Positions 8,354-16,258 of a stretch of 34,699 bases of DNA are shown in pieces. The stretch lies in assembly GCF_913054185.1 (NCBI RefSeq), contig NZ_CAJXIV010000034.1:1-34699 (forward strand), in the 5' to 3' direction. Source of the stretch: an uncultured Shimia sp. Its GTDB lineage: Bacteria > Pseudomonadota > Alphaproteobacteria > Rhodobacterales > Rhodobacteraceae. The notes under the pieces were generated by a model that did no database searches, had not been told where the DNA came from, and worked only from the letters and a program-made list of their open reading frames with translations. The number at the start of each line of letters is the position of its first letter. Position 1 is the stretch's first letter. The position numbers and the translations under genes were made by a program.

Positions 8354-9043
8354 ATGCGGCCAAACCCAATGAGCGACGACCTATCCCCTTCGGAAAAGCT
8401 TCATGGAAACGCGGCTTACGGCGCGCTTCTTGCTGAAATTCGAGACGGGCATCTGTCCCCCGGCGACCGTCTCCGCGAAACCGAACTTGCCAAACGCTTC
8501 GGCGTCAGTCGCACCCCCGTGCGAGAAGCCATTCGCCAGCTGGAAGCCGATGGGCTTGTTACGCATCTCCCGAGAGTCGGCGCCACGGTGCGAAAGTTGG
8601 ATTATTCCGAAATCATGGAACTGTACGAAATGCGCTGCGTTCTGGAATGCACCGCAGCTCGCATGGCTGCCCGCTCCGCCTCAACTGTGGAAATCGCAGA
8701 GCTGACTGCAATCAGTGACGAAATTTCTAAGGTGGGCAAAGGCACGGAAGCCGCCCGCCTGAATCGCCAATTCCATCGGGCACTGCTGGAAGCTGCAAAA
8801 AATCGTTTCCTGATCAAGTCCATGCTGAGCGTGCAGAAGGCTATGTTAATTCTTGGCCGCACCACTTTGGCTGATGAAGAGCGTTATGAAAGTGCCATCG
8901 AGGAGCATAAAGCGATCTTGGACGCCCTAGTTGCCCGCGATGGCAACACAGCCGAAGCAGCCATGCGGGCACATATCACCGCAGGCCAACGCGCTCGCAT
9001 TCGCGCGTTAAGAGCAGAGCTGGAAGACACTGTGTTCCTGTAG
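8354..9043 (+). CDS. GntR-family regulator, FCD (FadR/VanR-like) subfamily
   Basis: About 229 residues. The N-terminal winged helix-turn-helix reads LRETELAKRFGVSRTPVREA and is followed by the wing GATVRKL. The C-terminal all-helical FCD ligand domain carries the spaced histidines that usually bind metal (FHRALLEA, EEHKAILDAL, MRAHI). The start is uncertain: ATGs at 8339, 8354 and 8369 are in frame and none has a good ribosome-binding site. The 8339 codon lies inside the operator dyad, and 8354 is a compromise. It probably autoregulates and controls the divergent membrane-protein gene in response to a carboxylate-type ligand, which is the family norm. The ligand is unknown. Confidence 0.88.
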   Translation: MRPNPMSDDLSPSEKLHGNAAYGALLAEIRDGHLSPGDRLRETELAKRFGVSRTPVREAIRQLEADGLVTHLPRVGATVRKLDYSEIMELYEMRCVLECTAARMAARSASTVEIAELTAISDEISKVGKGTEAARLNRQFHRALLEAAKNRFLIKSMLSVQKAMLILGRTTLADEERYESAIEEHKAILDALVARDGNTAEAAMRAHITAGQRARIRALRAELEDTVFL

Positions 9044-9570
9044 CACGGCGCAAGAGGCGCTCTTAAACTTCAAACCAAGACACTAGGCATCACAACCCAA
9101 GGATCAAACCTTGCCAGCGCGGTTCAAATTCGCTTTTACTACCCGTCGCGCTTGCACAACAAACAACCAGTTCGATTTAGCCAGTGCAATGAATTGCTCA
9201 AATGGCGCGCACCCCGAAGGCCTCTCGCCTTTCGGTGACTTTGTGAACCGCGGCGCAGCGATCCACTAGACAACACCCACACTGAACTCTCGATTTGTGG
9301 CACTGAACGCCAAAGCTGTCGATCTGGTCTGAAACAAAAAGTTGTCAGCTGTTAGGCCTGTCACAGCAGTTCAGCGCCGCCGCATATCATGGCTAGGATC
9401 AATGTGGCCAGCAACGTCAGTGGCGACCTTGGCACCAGCGGAGAAGTGAAGCTTCGCGACGCAAAACCGGTGAACGCTCTTGAAAGTGCGTTTTGCAAAC
9501 AGATGTGCTGGACAACAAACCCCTAGCACATCATGTTTTGACCAAAGAGTTCAAAAGGGAAGATATCTCC
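9044..9570. other. Gene-free region, 527 bases, upstream of the amino acid ABC operon
   Basis: I find no supported gene here on either strand. It contains a bulged hairpin CCGAAGGC/GCCTTTCGG (9214-9221 with 9227-9235) and a weak 5-bp AAGAG/CTCTT inverted repeat just after the GntR stop (9052-9064). Near its right end lies GCAAAAC/GTTTTGC (9461-9467 and 9490-9496). The ABC operon promoter must be here. No known riboswitch pattern was recognised. Confidence 0.5.
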
Positions 9571-10386
9571 GTGTTTCACAAAGTCATTGCCGCCACCGCG
9601 CTCACCGCGCTGTCCACCTCCGCAGCGTTCGCAGCAGGCCACTGCGCCGACGGAAAAACCCTGACCGATGGCACTCTCACCATCGCGACCGGCAACCCCG
9701 CTTACTATCCGTGGGTCATGGACGACGCGCCGGAAAGCGGCAAAGGCTTTGAAGCCGCCGTGGCTTACGCTGTGGCCGAAGAAATGGGGTTTGCTGCCGA
9801 CAAAGTGACATGGGCCCGCTCCTCATTTGATCAGGCAATTCAGCCTGGCCCGAAAGATTTTGACTTCAACTTGCAGCAGTTCTCCATCACCGAAGAACGT
9901 GAGAAGATGGTTGATTTCTCCTCGGCTTACTACGCGGCTCCCATGGCGATTTTGGCCTCAGCGGATGCAAAAGGCACGGACGCAACTGTAAATGCCCTCA
10001 AAGACCTGAAGTGGGGCGCCATGGGCGGGACAACTGCCGTGCCCGTTTTGATGGATGCCATTGGGCCAAACGACATGCCGCTTTTGTACGGTGACAACGC
10101 GGATGTGACCGCCGCAATGCAGGCCGGTCAAATCGACGCGGCTTTGTTTGATTTGCCAACAGCATTGTACCTAAGCGCCGTTGTGGTCGAAGGCTCCGCT
10201 GTGATTGGCCAATTCCCGGCAGATCGCACCGAGAACCCAGACCGGTTTGGTCTTTTGCTTGAAGAGGGTAACCCCTTGAAAGCATGTGTCGATGAGGCTA
10301 TCGCATCCCTGACAGAAACAGGGAAGCTGGCCGCCATTGAGGCCGAGTGGTTGCAGGAAACCACTGGTGTGCCGCTGATCAAATAA
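9571..10386 (+). CDS. Polar amino acid ABC transporter substrate-binding protein (family 3)
   Basis: A 271-residue periplasmic binding protein. Residues 1-21 form a signal peptide ending SAAFA. I chose a GTG start at 9571 because an AAGGGAAG ribosome-binding site lies eight bases upstream and the signal peptide begins directly there; longer frames to 9493 put about 26 hydrophilic residues before it. The family pattern TIATGNPAYYPWVM occurs early and ITEEREKMVDFSSAYY mid-protein, where the Arg normally grips the ligand carboxylate. It is the first gene of a three-gene importer, with the permease starting two bases after its stop. The exact amino acid cannot be told. Confidence 0.9.
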   Translation: MFHKVIAATALTALSTSAAFAAGHCADGKTLTDGTLTIATGNPAYYPWVMDDAPESGKGFEAAVAYAVAEEMGFAADKVTWARSSFDQAIQPGPKDFDFNLQQFSITEEREKMVDFSSAYYAAPMAILASADAKGTDATVNALKDLKWGAMGGTTAVPVLMDAIGPNDMPLLYGDNADVTAAMQAGQIDAALFDLPTALYLSAVVVEGSAVIGQFPADRTENPDRFGLLLEEGNPLKACVDEAIASLTETGKLAAIEAEWLQETTGVPLIK

Positions 10387-10387
10387 C

Positions 10388-11221
10388 ATGAGCAAGACCA
10401 ACGCGGCGGGCAAAACCCGCCGCCAAATTTACGAAGATCGCCTGCGCCGCCGCTCCATGCTGATCGCGGGCGGCAGTACTTTGGCTGTGTTGTTGTCCGT
10501 CCTTATACTGGTGCCCCTGGCACCGGGTTGGGACCGGGTCAAAGCCAGTTTTTTCAACTGGGAAGTCTTTGCCAAGACGTTCCCTAAGCTGCTTGAAGCC
10601 TTCAAGTTGGATGTTGCGATCTTCTTGTGGAGTGCCCCTGCGATTGTCATTCTTGGGCTGCTGGTGGCACTGGCACGTGACACGCGCAATCCCGCTTTGT
10701 TTCCGCTCCGCATCCTAGGCGCGGCCTACACGGACATCTTCCGAGGTGTACCGGTGGTATTGACCGTTTACCTGATTGGCTTTGGCATTCCTGGCCTCGG
10801 GCTTCCGCGGCCATGGAATTCGCCCTACATTTGGGGCTCACTTGCGTTGATCCTGACGTATTCGGCTTACGTGGCAGAAATTTTCCGCTCCGGCATCGAA
10901 AGCGTGCACAAAAGCCAACGTGCTGCCGCACAATCTCTTGGCCTATCGGACGCCGATAACATGCGCTTTGTCATCCTGCCACAGGCCATTCGCCGCGTGA
11001 TCCCCGCGCAGATGAACATGTTCATTGCGTTGCAAAAAGACGTGGCATTGTTGAGCTTTATCGGCCCGGTTGAAATCTTCCGCCAAGCTGGCGTGTATAA
11101 ATCGCTGCTCGCGAACTTCACGCCCTATGTCGGGGCAGCGGTGATTTTTCTTGCGGTTACTATTCCGGCCACTCGTTATGCGGACTACCTCATGGCAAAG
11201 CAGAACCGGGACCGAAGCTGA
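10388..11221 (+). CDS. Polar amino acid ABC transporter permease (HisM/GlnP type)
   Basis: A 277-residue membrane protein with a basic N-terminal tail (TRRQIYEDRLRRRSM) before the first helix at about residues 28-48. The EAA loop is RAAAQSLGLSDADNMRFVIL, followed by PQAIRRVIPA. It is the only permease in this operon, so it probably forms a homodimeric pore, although many relatives use two different permeases. Its TGA overlaps the next ATG by one base (TGATG), so the ATPase is translationally coupled. Confidence 0.9.
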   Translation: MSKTNAAGKTRRQIYEDRLRRRSMLIAGGSTLAVLLSVLILVPLAPGWDRVKASFFNWEVFAKTFPKLLEAFKLDVAIFLWSAPAIVILGLLVALARDTRNPALFPLRILGAAYTDIFRGVPVVLTVYLIGFGIPGLGLPRPWNSPYIWGSLALILTYSAYVAEIFRSGIESVHKSQRAAAQSLGLSDADNMRFVILPQAIRRVIPAQMNMFIALQKDVALLSFIGPVEIFRQAGVYKSLLANFTPYVGAAVIFLAVTIPATRYADYLMAKQNRDRS

Positions 11222-11952
11222 TGGCGAAAATCATTCTGAAAGGCGTCGAAAAACGTTTTGGCGACAACACAGTCTGCGACGGCATCGACCTTGCGGTTGA
11301 GGAGGGCCAGATGGTCTGCCTGATCGGTGCCTCCGGTGCGGGCAAATCCACCTTATTGCGCTGTATCAATCTGCTGGAGACCATTGAAGACGGGGAAATC
11401 CTACTGGACGGCGAAGACATATCCCTGCCCGGCTTGAACCCGCAACCGGTGCGCCGCCGCATTGGTATGGTGTTTCAGAGCTACAACCTATTCCCGCATA
11501 TGACAGCGGCGGAAAACGTGATGCTCGCGCCACGTCGGGTCTACAAGAAGTCCCGCGCCGCGCTGCGTCCGGAGATCACAGAGCTGTTCAAACGCTTTGG
11601 TCTCGCCGACCGTATGGACCACTATCCGGATCAGCTCTCCGGCGGACAGCAACAACGGGTCGCCATTGTCCGCGCCTTGGCGATGAAGCCCGAGGTGATG
11701 TTATTTGACGAGATCACCTCGGCACTGGATCCACAGCTGGTGGGCGAAGTGCTCGACGTGCTGCGCCTGCTTAAAGACAGCGGCATGACCATGGTTCTCG
11801 CCACCCACGAGATGGGCTTTGCTCGTGAAGCGGCGGACAAGGTCTGCTTCCTGAAAGACGGTAAGGTTGTTGAAGAAGGTGCGCCCAGCGCCTTGTTTGA
11901 TGCGCCGCAACATCCCGACACCCAGGCGTTTCTGGCACGCGCTCTGAAATAA
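11221..11952 (+). CDS. Polar amino acid ABC transporter ATP-binding protein (GlnQ/HisP type)
   Basis: A 243-residue ATPase. Walker A is GASGAGKST at 36-44, the signature is LSGGQQQR, Walker B runs into the D-loop as MLFDEITSALD, and the switch His lies in ATHEMGFA. The length is normal for the GlnQ subgroup, and no TOBE domain is present. It powers the single-permease amino acid importer. It is the last gene of the operon, and a strong bidirectional hairpin terminator lies 20 bases downstream. Confidence 0.93.
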   Translation: MAKIILKGVEKRFGDNTVCDGIDLAVEEGQMVCLIGASGAGKSTLLRCINLLETIEDGEILLDGEDISLPGLNPQPVRRRIGMVFQSYNLFPHMTAAENVMLAPRRVYKKSRAALRPEITELFKRFGLADRMDHYPDQLSGGQQQRVAIVRALAMKPEVMLFDEITSALDPQLVGEVLDVLRLLKDSGMTMVLATHEMGFAREAADKVCFLKDGKVVEEGAPSALFDAPQHPDTQAFLARALK

Positions 11953-11970
11953 CCCCCACCGCCCCAAACC

Positions 11971-12000
11971 AAAAAGCCCGCTGTCATCACAGCGGGCTTT
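11971..12000. terminator. Bidirectional rho-independent terminator
   Basis: A perfect 12-bp stem AAAGCCCGCTGT/ACAGCGGGCTTT (11973-11984 with 11989-12000) has a CATC loop. The run of A before it supplies the U-tract for the minus strand, so it serves ychF best; the plus-strand run is TTT only. It separates the convergent amino acid ATPase gene and ychF. Confidence 0.88.
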
Positions 12001-12025
12001 CTCTAATCAGATGTTTCAATCCAAA

Positions 12026-13123
12026 TCAGGTGTTGAACAGGAAGTGCATGACGTCGCCGTCTTTCACTTCATAACCTTTGCCTTCTGCGCGCATCTTGCC
12101 CGCCTCTTTGGCTCCGCTTTCACCGTCACAGGCGATGTAATCCTCATAGGCGATGGTCTCGGCGCGGATAAAGCCTTTTTCAAAGTCGCCGTGGATCACC
12201 CCAGCCGCCTGCGGCGCCATCGTGCCCTGACGGATAGTCCAGGCACGGGCTTCTTTTGGACCAACAGTAAAGTAGGTTTCCAAGTGCAAAAGCTCATAAC
12301 CTGCCCGGATCAGACGATCCAACCCAGCTTCTTCCAAGCCCATCTCCTCAAGGAACATGATGGCCTCATCGTCTTCTAGCTGGCTGATCTCTTCTTCGAT
12401 CTGTGCGGAGATGATCACATGACTGTTGCCTTGTGCCGCCGCCATCTCGGCCACTTTGGCAGAGTGCGCGTTGCCCTCAGCAGATTCAGACTCACCTACG
12501 TTACACACATAGAGCACTGGCTTGGTGCTCAGAAGTTGCAACATTTTCCACGCCTTGGTGTCGTCCTCATCAACCTCAACCAGGCGTGCAGGCTTGCCAT
12601 CTTCCAGCATCGCTTGTGCCGCTTTCAGGAGGCGCTCCTGCTGAACCGCTTCCTTGTCGCCACCGCGCACCTTTCGCACGATGCCCTGAAGTCGCTTTTC
12701 AATGCTTTCCAGATCCGCCAGCATCAGCTCGGTTTCGATGGTTTCCGCATCAGCCACCGGGTCAACGCGGCCATCAACGTGCGTCACATCGCCGTCTTCA
12801 AAACAGCGCAGCACATGCGCAATGGCATCGGTTTCGCGGATGTTCGCGAGGAACTGATTGCCAAGGCCTTCACCTTTGGACGCGCCTTTCACCAACCCTG
12901 CAATATCCACAAAGGTCATGCGGGTTGGAATAATAGACTTGGACTGCGCAATGGCAGCCAATTTATCCAAACGCGCGTCCGGCACGCCCACTTCACCCAC
13001 GTTGGGCTCGATGGTGCAGAACGGGAAGTTTGCCGCCTGCGCTGCAGCGGTTTTGGTCAGCGCGTTAAAGAGCGTGGATTTGCCAACATTTGGCAGACCT
13101 ACGATGCCCATCTTGAAACCCAT
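12026..13123 (-). CDS. ychF: Ribosome-binding ATPase YchF (Obg-like ATPase)
   Basis: A 365-residue TRAFAC-class P-loop protein. G1 is GLPNVGKST at 9-17 and G3 is [10 protein letters not shown] at 73-82. The usual NKxD is replaced by NVGE at 208-211, the feature that makes YchF prefer ATP over GTP. A coiled-coil region sits mid-protein, and a C-terminal TGS domain covers roughly residues 280-363. The ATG at 13123 has AGGAG seven bases upstream. YchF binds the ribosome and is linked in other bacteria to translation and oxidative-stress responses. It is a single-gene unit on the minus strand. Confidence 0.97.
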   Translation of the reverse strand: MGFKMGIVGLPNVGKSTLFNALTKTAAAQAANFPFCTIEPNVGEVGVPDARLDKLAAIAQSKSIIPTRMTFVDIAGLVKGASKGEGLGNQFLANIRETDAIAHVLRCFEDGDVTHVDGRVDPVADAETIETELMLADLESIEKRLQGIVRKVRGGDKEAVQQERLLKAAQAMLEDGKPARLVEVDEDDTKAWKMLQLLSTKPVLYVCNVGESESAEGNAHSAKVAEMAAAQGNSHVIISAQIEEEISQLEDDEAIMFLEEMGLEEAGLDRLIRAGYELLHLETYFTVGPKEARAWTIRQGTMAPQAAGVIHGDFEKGFIRAETIAYEDYIACDGESGAKEAGKMRAEGKGYEVKDGDVMHFLFNT

Positions 13124-13166
13124 GTCCGGTCTCCTGTCACATGTTTGTGCTGCTCTTAGGCAGAGT

Positions 13167-13196
13167 TTGGGCCCGGCGCAAGCTGCGTGTTAGGAT
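13167..13196 (+). promoter_or_regulatory. Possible sigma70-type promoter for the VOC gene
   Basis: TTGGGC (13167-13172) and TAGGAT (13191-13196) are separated by 18 bases, 25 bases before the VOC start codon. The match is moderate and comes only from the sequence pattern. Confidence 0.35.
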
Positions 13197-13221
13197 AGAC
13201 CCATTAAACAAGGAGATTTTG

Positions 13222-13632
13222 ATGACTTTTATTCCCTACGTTTACTTCGATGGCACCAGCGAAGACGCCATGGATTTCTATGCCGCAGTCTTTGACGCCG
13301 ATGATGTGGTGAAGATGCGCTTCAGCGAAGCACCACAAGAAATTGGAATGCCACACAGCGACAAGATTATGTACAGCCACATCGAGAAAGATGGCTGGAA
13401 GTTGATGTCAAATGACACGGCCCCAGGCATGCCGTATCAACCGCAAGCTTCAGTTTCGGTCGCCCATCAAACCAAAACAGTTGAGGATGCCCGCACCCGA
13501 TTTGACAGGTTGTGCGAAGGTGGCGTGGCGATCATGCCGTTTGAGAAACAATTCTTTTCCGCGGGCTTTGGCATGTGCAAAGATAAATATGGTACCCATT
13601 GGATGATAATGGTCGATGACGCAGCCACCTAA
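13222..13632 (+). CDS. VOC-superfamily protein, PhnB/3-demethylubiquinone methyltransferase-like
   Basis: A 136-residue single-domain protein opening TFIPYVYFDGTSEDAMDFYA, the beta-alpha-beta start of PhnB-like VOC proteins, and ending with GMCKDKYGTHWMIM. The ATG at 13222 follows AAGGAG at proper spacing; the in-frame codons back to 13141 lie in the ychF promoter region and are not supported. VOC proteins of this group often lack a proven reaction, and no substrate is evident. It precedes trpA by 81 bases and may be co-transcribed, but the two are not functionally linked by any sign I can see. Confidence 0.85.
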   Translation: MTFIPYVYFDGTSEDAMDFYAAVFDADDVVKMRFSEAPQEIGMPHSDKIMYSHIEKDGWKLMSNDTAPGMPYQPQASVSVAHQTKTVEDARTRFDRLCEGGVAIMPFEKQFFSAGFGMCKDKYGTHWMIMVDDAAT

Positions 13633-13713
13633 GCCGCACCACATGCTCGGCAAGGATTGATTTCCCTCGGAGATTTAGGCACATCTTCTGTCATCAAACT
13701 CTGAGGACTGTTC

Positions 13714-14505
13714 ATGACACGCATCGACGCCAAATTCGCCGAACTGAATGCCGCTGGCAAAAAAGCCTTTGTGGCCTATGTCATGGCCGGAGACCCGGAC
13801 TACGACACCTCACTGGAAATCATCAAAGGCCTGCCCGGTGCCGGCGTCGACATCATTGAGCTAGGCCTGCCGTTTACCGACCCAATGGCCGATGGCCCAA
13901 CTATTCAGCTTGCGGGCCAGCGCGCGCTCGACGGCGGCATGACAATGGAACAGACGCTTGATCTGGCCACTGAGTTCCGGCGCGTGGACGACACCACACC
14001 TATTGTGTTGATGGGCTACTACAATCCGATCTATTCCCGCGGCGTCGACAGATTTTTGATCGATGCAAAGCTTGCTGGCATTGACGGGTTGATCGTGGTG
14101 GACTTGCCGCCGGAAGAAGACGCAGAGCTGTGCATTCCAGCGCAGGCCGCAGGGTTGAATTTCATCCGCCTCGCAACGCCAACCACAGACGACAAACGCC
14201 TGCCCAAGGTTCTGCAAAACACATCGGGGTTTGTGTATTACGTCTCCATCACCGGCATCACCGGCTCCGCAGAAGCAGAAGCCACCAATGTTGGTCCCGA
14301 AGTGGCCCGCATTAAATCCAAGACAGACCTGCCTGTGATTGTTGGTTTTGGCATCAACACCCCGGAGAAAGCGCAAAACATTGCCTCCATCGCCGACGGT
14401 GCTGTGGTTGGGTCTGCCATTGTTAGCCAGATTGGCGCTGGTAAATCGGTGAAAGACGTGCTGGCCTTTGTGAAATCCCTGGCAGATGGTGCCCACCGCG
14501 CCTGA
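13714..14505 (+). CDS. trpA: Tryptophan synthase alpha chain
   Basis: A 263-residue (beta/alpha)8 barrel that cleaves indole-3-glycerol phosphate to indole and glyceraldehyde 3-phosphate in the last step of tryptophan synthesis. The catalytic acids Glu49 and Asp60 are in place ([16 protein letters not shown]), and the phosphate-binding loop GSAI is near residue 232. A GAGGA site precedes the ATG. trpB is not adjacent, so the partner subunit is encoded elsewhere. A UUCG-loop hairpin follows the stop. Confidence 0.97.
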   Translation: MTRIDAKFAELNAAGKKAFVAYVMAGDPDYDTSLEIIKGLPGAGVDIIELGLPFTDPMADGPTIQLAGQRALDGGMTMEQTLDLATEFRRVDDTTPIVLMGYYNPIYSRGVDRFLIDAKLAGIDGLIVVDLPPEEDAELCIPAQAAGLNFIRLATPTTDDKRLPKVLQNTSGFVYYVSITGITGSAEAEATNVGPEVARIKSKTDLPVIVGFGINTPEKAQNIASIADGAVVGSAIVSQIGAGKSVKDVLAFVKSLADGAHRA

Positions 14506-14519
14506 TGGCATCAAATATT

Positions 14520-14539
14520 TGGCGCGGTTCGCCGCGCCA
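14520..14539 (+). terminator. GC-rich UUCG hairpin after trpA
   Basis: A perfect 8-bp stem TGGCGCGG/CCGCGCCA has a TTCG loop, 14 bases after the trpA stop. There is no U-tract, so termination is possible but not clear; it may instead stabilise the 3' end. Confidence 0.45.
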
Positions 14540-14591
14540 TGCTACACTTATCCCGCTCAAGTCGGCAGGCAGTGAGCGTAATCGGTGTGTG

Positions 14592-14613
14592 CCTTTTTCG
14601 CTGTAAAAAGGAG
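14592..14613 (+). promoter_or_regulatory. Hairpin covering the MttB-family ribosome-binding site
   Basis: CCTTTTT (14592-14598) can pair with AAAAAGG (14605-14611) across the loop CGCTGT. The right arm holds part of the Shine-Dalgarno AAGGAG (14608-14613) of the gene starting at 14622, so the fold would mask it. The stem is AT-rich and only moderately stable. Confidence 0.4.
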
Positions 14614-14621
14614 CTAGCGCC

Positions 14622-16193
14622 ATGCCAACCGATCATTCCCCAGCCCCTCGAAAACGCCGCGGTCGCAAATCACCACCCGTCAGCCGCGCTTCTGCGGATG
14701 CCTTTTCTCTTGAACATATCATTCGGCCACGCGCGCAGTTTGGATTTTTAGACAGCGATCGCATGGCAACCCTCAAGGGTCGCGTGTTGGACCTGCTGGC
14801 GGACTACGGTGTCATGGTGGTGCACCCAGAAGCCAAAACCGCTCTGAAAAAGGCTGGAGCCATAGAGGGCAGCGAGGCCGGACGCCTGAAAATGCCGCGC
14901 GAGATGGTGGCAGAGGCCCTGATGGCTACGCCAAAGTCCTGTCGGCTGGCCGGACGCAACCGGATCTATGACATGACCCTTCCTCGCGCGGACGGCGGGT
15001 TCATTCTACGCACTGGCACGGGGGGGCATGGCTATGTTGATCCGCGCGACGCCAGCTACCGTAACATGGACCTCACCGCCGCGCGTGAAATCGCTGCTGT
15101 GGCCAACATCTTGGATCAAGTGGGGTTCGTCGCCCACCCGTTTGTGCATGGCGTTCCGGAGGTTACTGCAGACATTCACAGCTTTGCGGCCATCTCAGCC
15201 AACACACAAAAACACGTGTGGATGCAGCCTTATCAAAAAGAGAACGTCGACTACCTTCTAAAGATTGCCGCCATAGCCGCCGGCGGCGAAGACGCGCTGC
15301 GGGCCAATCCCACCACCAGCACCATTACCTGCTCATTTTCGCCTCTCGAATTCAAATTTATGGACACTGAGGTGATCATCGCATGCGGCAAATACGGTGT
15401 GCCGGTGCATGCCTGTTCGCTGCCAAGCGCTGGCGGGACGGCTCCCCTATCCCCGGCCGCCCTTGCGGTGATGGCTGTCGCCGAGGTGGTCGGTATGGTC
15501 ACCATGGCACATGTTTTGTCTCCTGGGTTGCCGGTGATTGCCACGCCTTTGATGTTTGCCTTGGACATGCGCACTGGCAGTGCTCTGCAATCTTCTGTGG
15601 AAGCCATGCAAGCCGCCTCGCTTTCTATACAGCTGGTCAAACGGGGGTTTGGCTTGATGGCACACACTTATGGATCCGGATCTGACACGCCGGATACGGA
15701 TCATCAATCCATGGCAGAGCGCGCACTTTTAATGCAAACCGTTTCCCTTTCAGGTGCGGACATTCTCGGCGGAGTTGGACAATTGGAATGTGCGACGGTG
15801 TTCTGTCCTGTGCAGGCGGTTTTGGACAACGAACTCGGCGGTATGGCGCGACGCTTTTTGCAGGTGCCGGATGTAGACGATGCCGCATTGAATTTTGGCG
15901 AAATGCTCAAAGTCCCCGTGGGGGGGCATTTCCTGGATAGCAACCACACGGTTGCGGGCTGTCGGGATCAGCATATCCCTGAAGTTTTTCAGCGCATTGG
16001 CCGTGATGACTACGAGACAGGCGGACGGCGTGGCGCCTTTGAACATGCCAGGGACAAGGCTCTTTCAGCCATTGCAGCGACGCCAGAAGCCGGCTTCTTA
16101 TCCCCCCTTCAGACCAAAGCGATTGCGGAGCTCACTGCCGCAGCAGACAAGCATATTGTGGAAGTCTATTCTGGAAAAGTGGACACCATTTGA
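14622..16193 (+). CDS. Trimethylamine methyltransferase (MttB) family protein, non-pyrrolysine
   Basis: A 523-residue protein matching the MttB family over its length after a basic N-terminal tail (residues 1-27, rich in Arg/Lys/Pro). Recognisable blocks are RTGTGGHGYVD, PLMFALDMRTGS and LGGVGQLE. No in-frame TAG occurs, so it lacks the pyrrolysine of true trimethylamine methyltransferases. Characterised non-Pyl relatives demethylate quaternary amines such as glycine betaine, passing the methyl group to a corrinoid protein. The start has AAGGAG upstream, partly paired in a hairpin. No corrinoid protein or reactivase gene lies nearby, so partner and substrate (a quaternary or N-methylated amine) are inferred only. 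Confidence 0.88.
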   Translation: MPTDHSPAPRKRRGRKSPPVSRASADAFSLEHIIRPRAQFGFLDSDRMATLKGRVLDLLADYGVMVVHPEAKTALKKAGAIEGSEAGRLKMPREMVAEALMATPKSCRLAGRNRIYDMTLPRADGGFILRTGTGGHGYVDPRDASYRNMDLTAAREIAAVANILDQVGFVAHPFVHGVPEVTADIHSFAAISANTQKHVWMQPYQKENVDYLLKIAAIAAGGEDALRANPTTSTITCSFSPLEFKFMDTEVIIACGKYGVPVHACSLPSAGGTAPLSPAALAVMAVAEVVGMVTMAHVLSPGLPVIATPLMFALDMRTGSALQSSVEAMQAASLSIQLVKRGFGLMAHTYGSGSDTPDTDHQSMAERALLMQTVSLSGADILGGVGQLECATVFCPVQAVLDNELGGMARRFLQVPDVDDAALNFGEMLKVPVGGHFLDSNHTVAGCRDQHIPEVFQRIGRDDYETGGRRGAFEHARDKALSAIAATPEAGFLSPLQTKAIAELTAAADKHIVEVYSGKVDTI

Positions 16194-16258
16194 ATGCGCT
16201 GTGCAACTTGCGCGGGGGGGCATATTCGGGTCTGCCCGCGCCTCTATCATGCCCGTGA

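Noticed and set aside
9205..9245. CCGAAGG-like string resembling part of a glycine riboswitch before an amino acid importer
   Set aside because: Only this short piece matches; the other conserved glycine-aptamer blocks are missing and the hairpin has a bulge. It does not lie directly before the start codon.
14622..16193. Pyrrolysine-dependent trimethylamine methyltransferase
   Set aside because: The frame is open throughout with no in-frame TAG, so it is a non-Pyl family member.
16210..16241. GCGCGGG/CCCGCGC hairpin between the MttB-family gene and the hybrid kinase gene as terminator
   Set aside because: The loop is 18 bases and neither strand has a U-tract; support is too weak.
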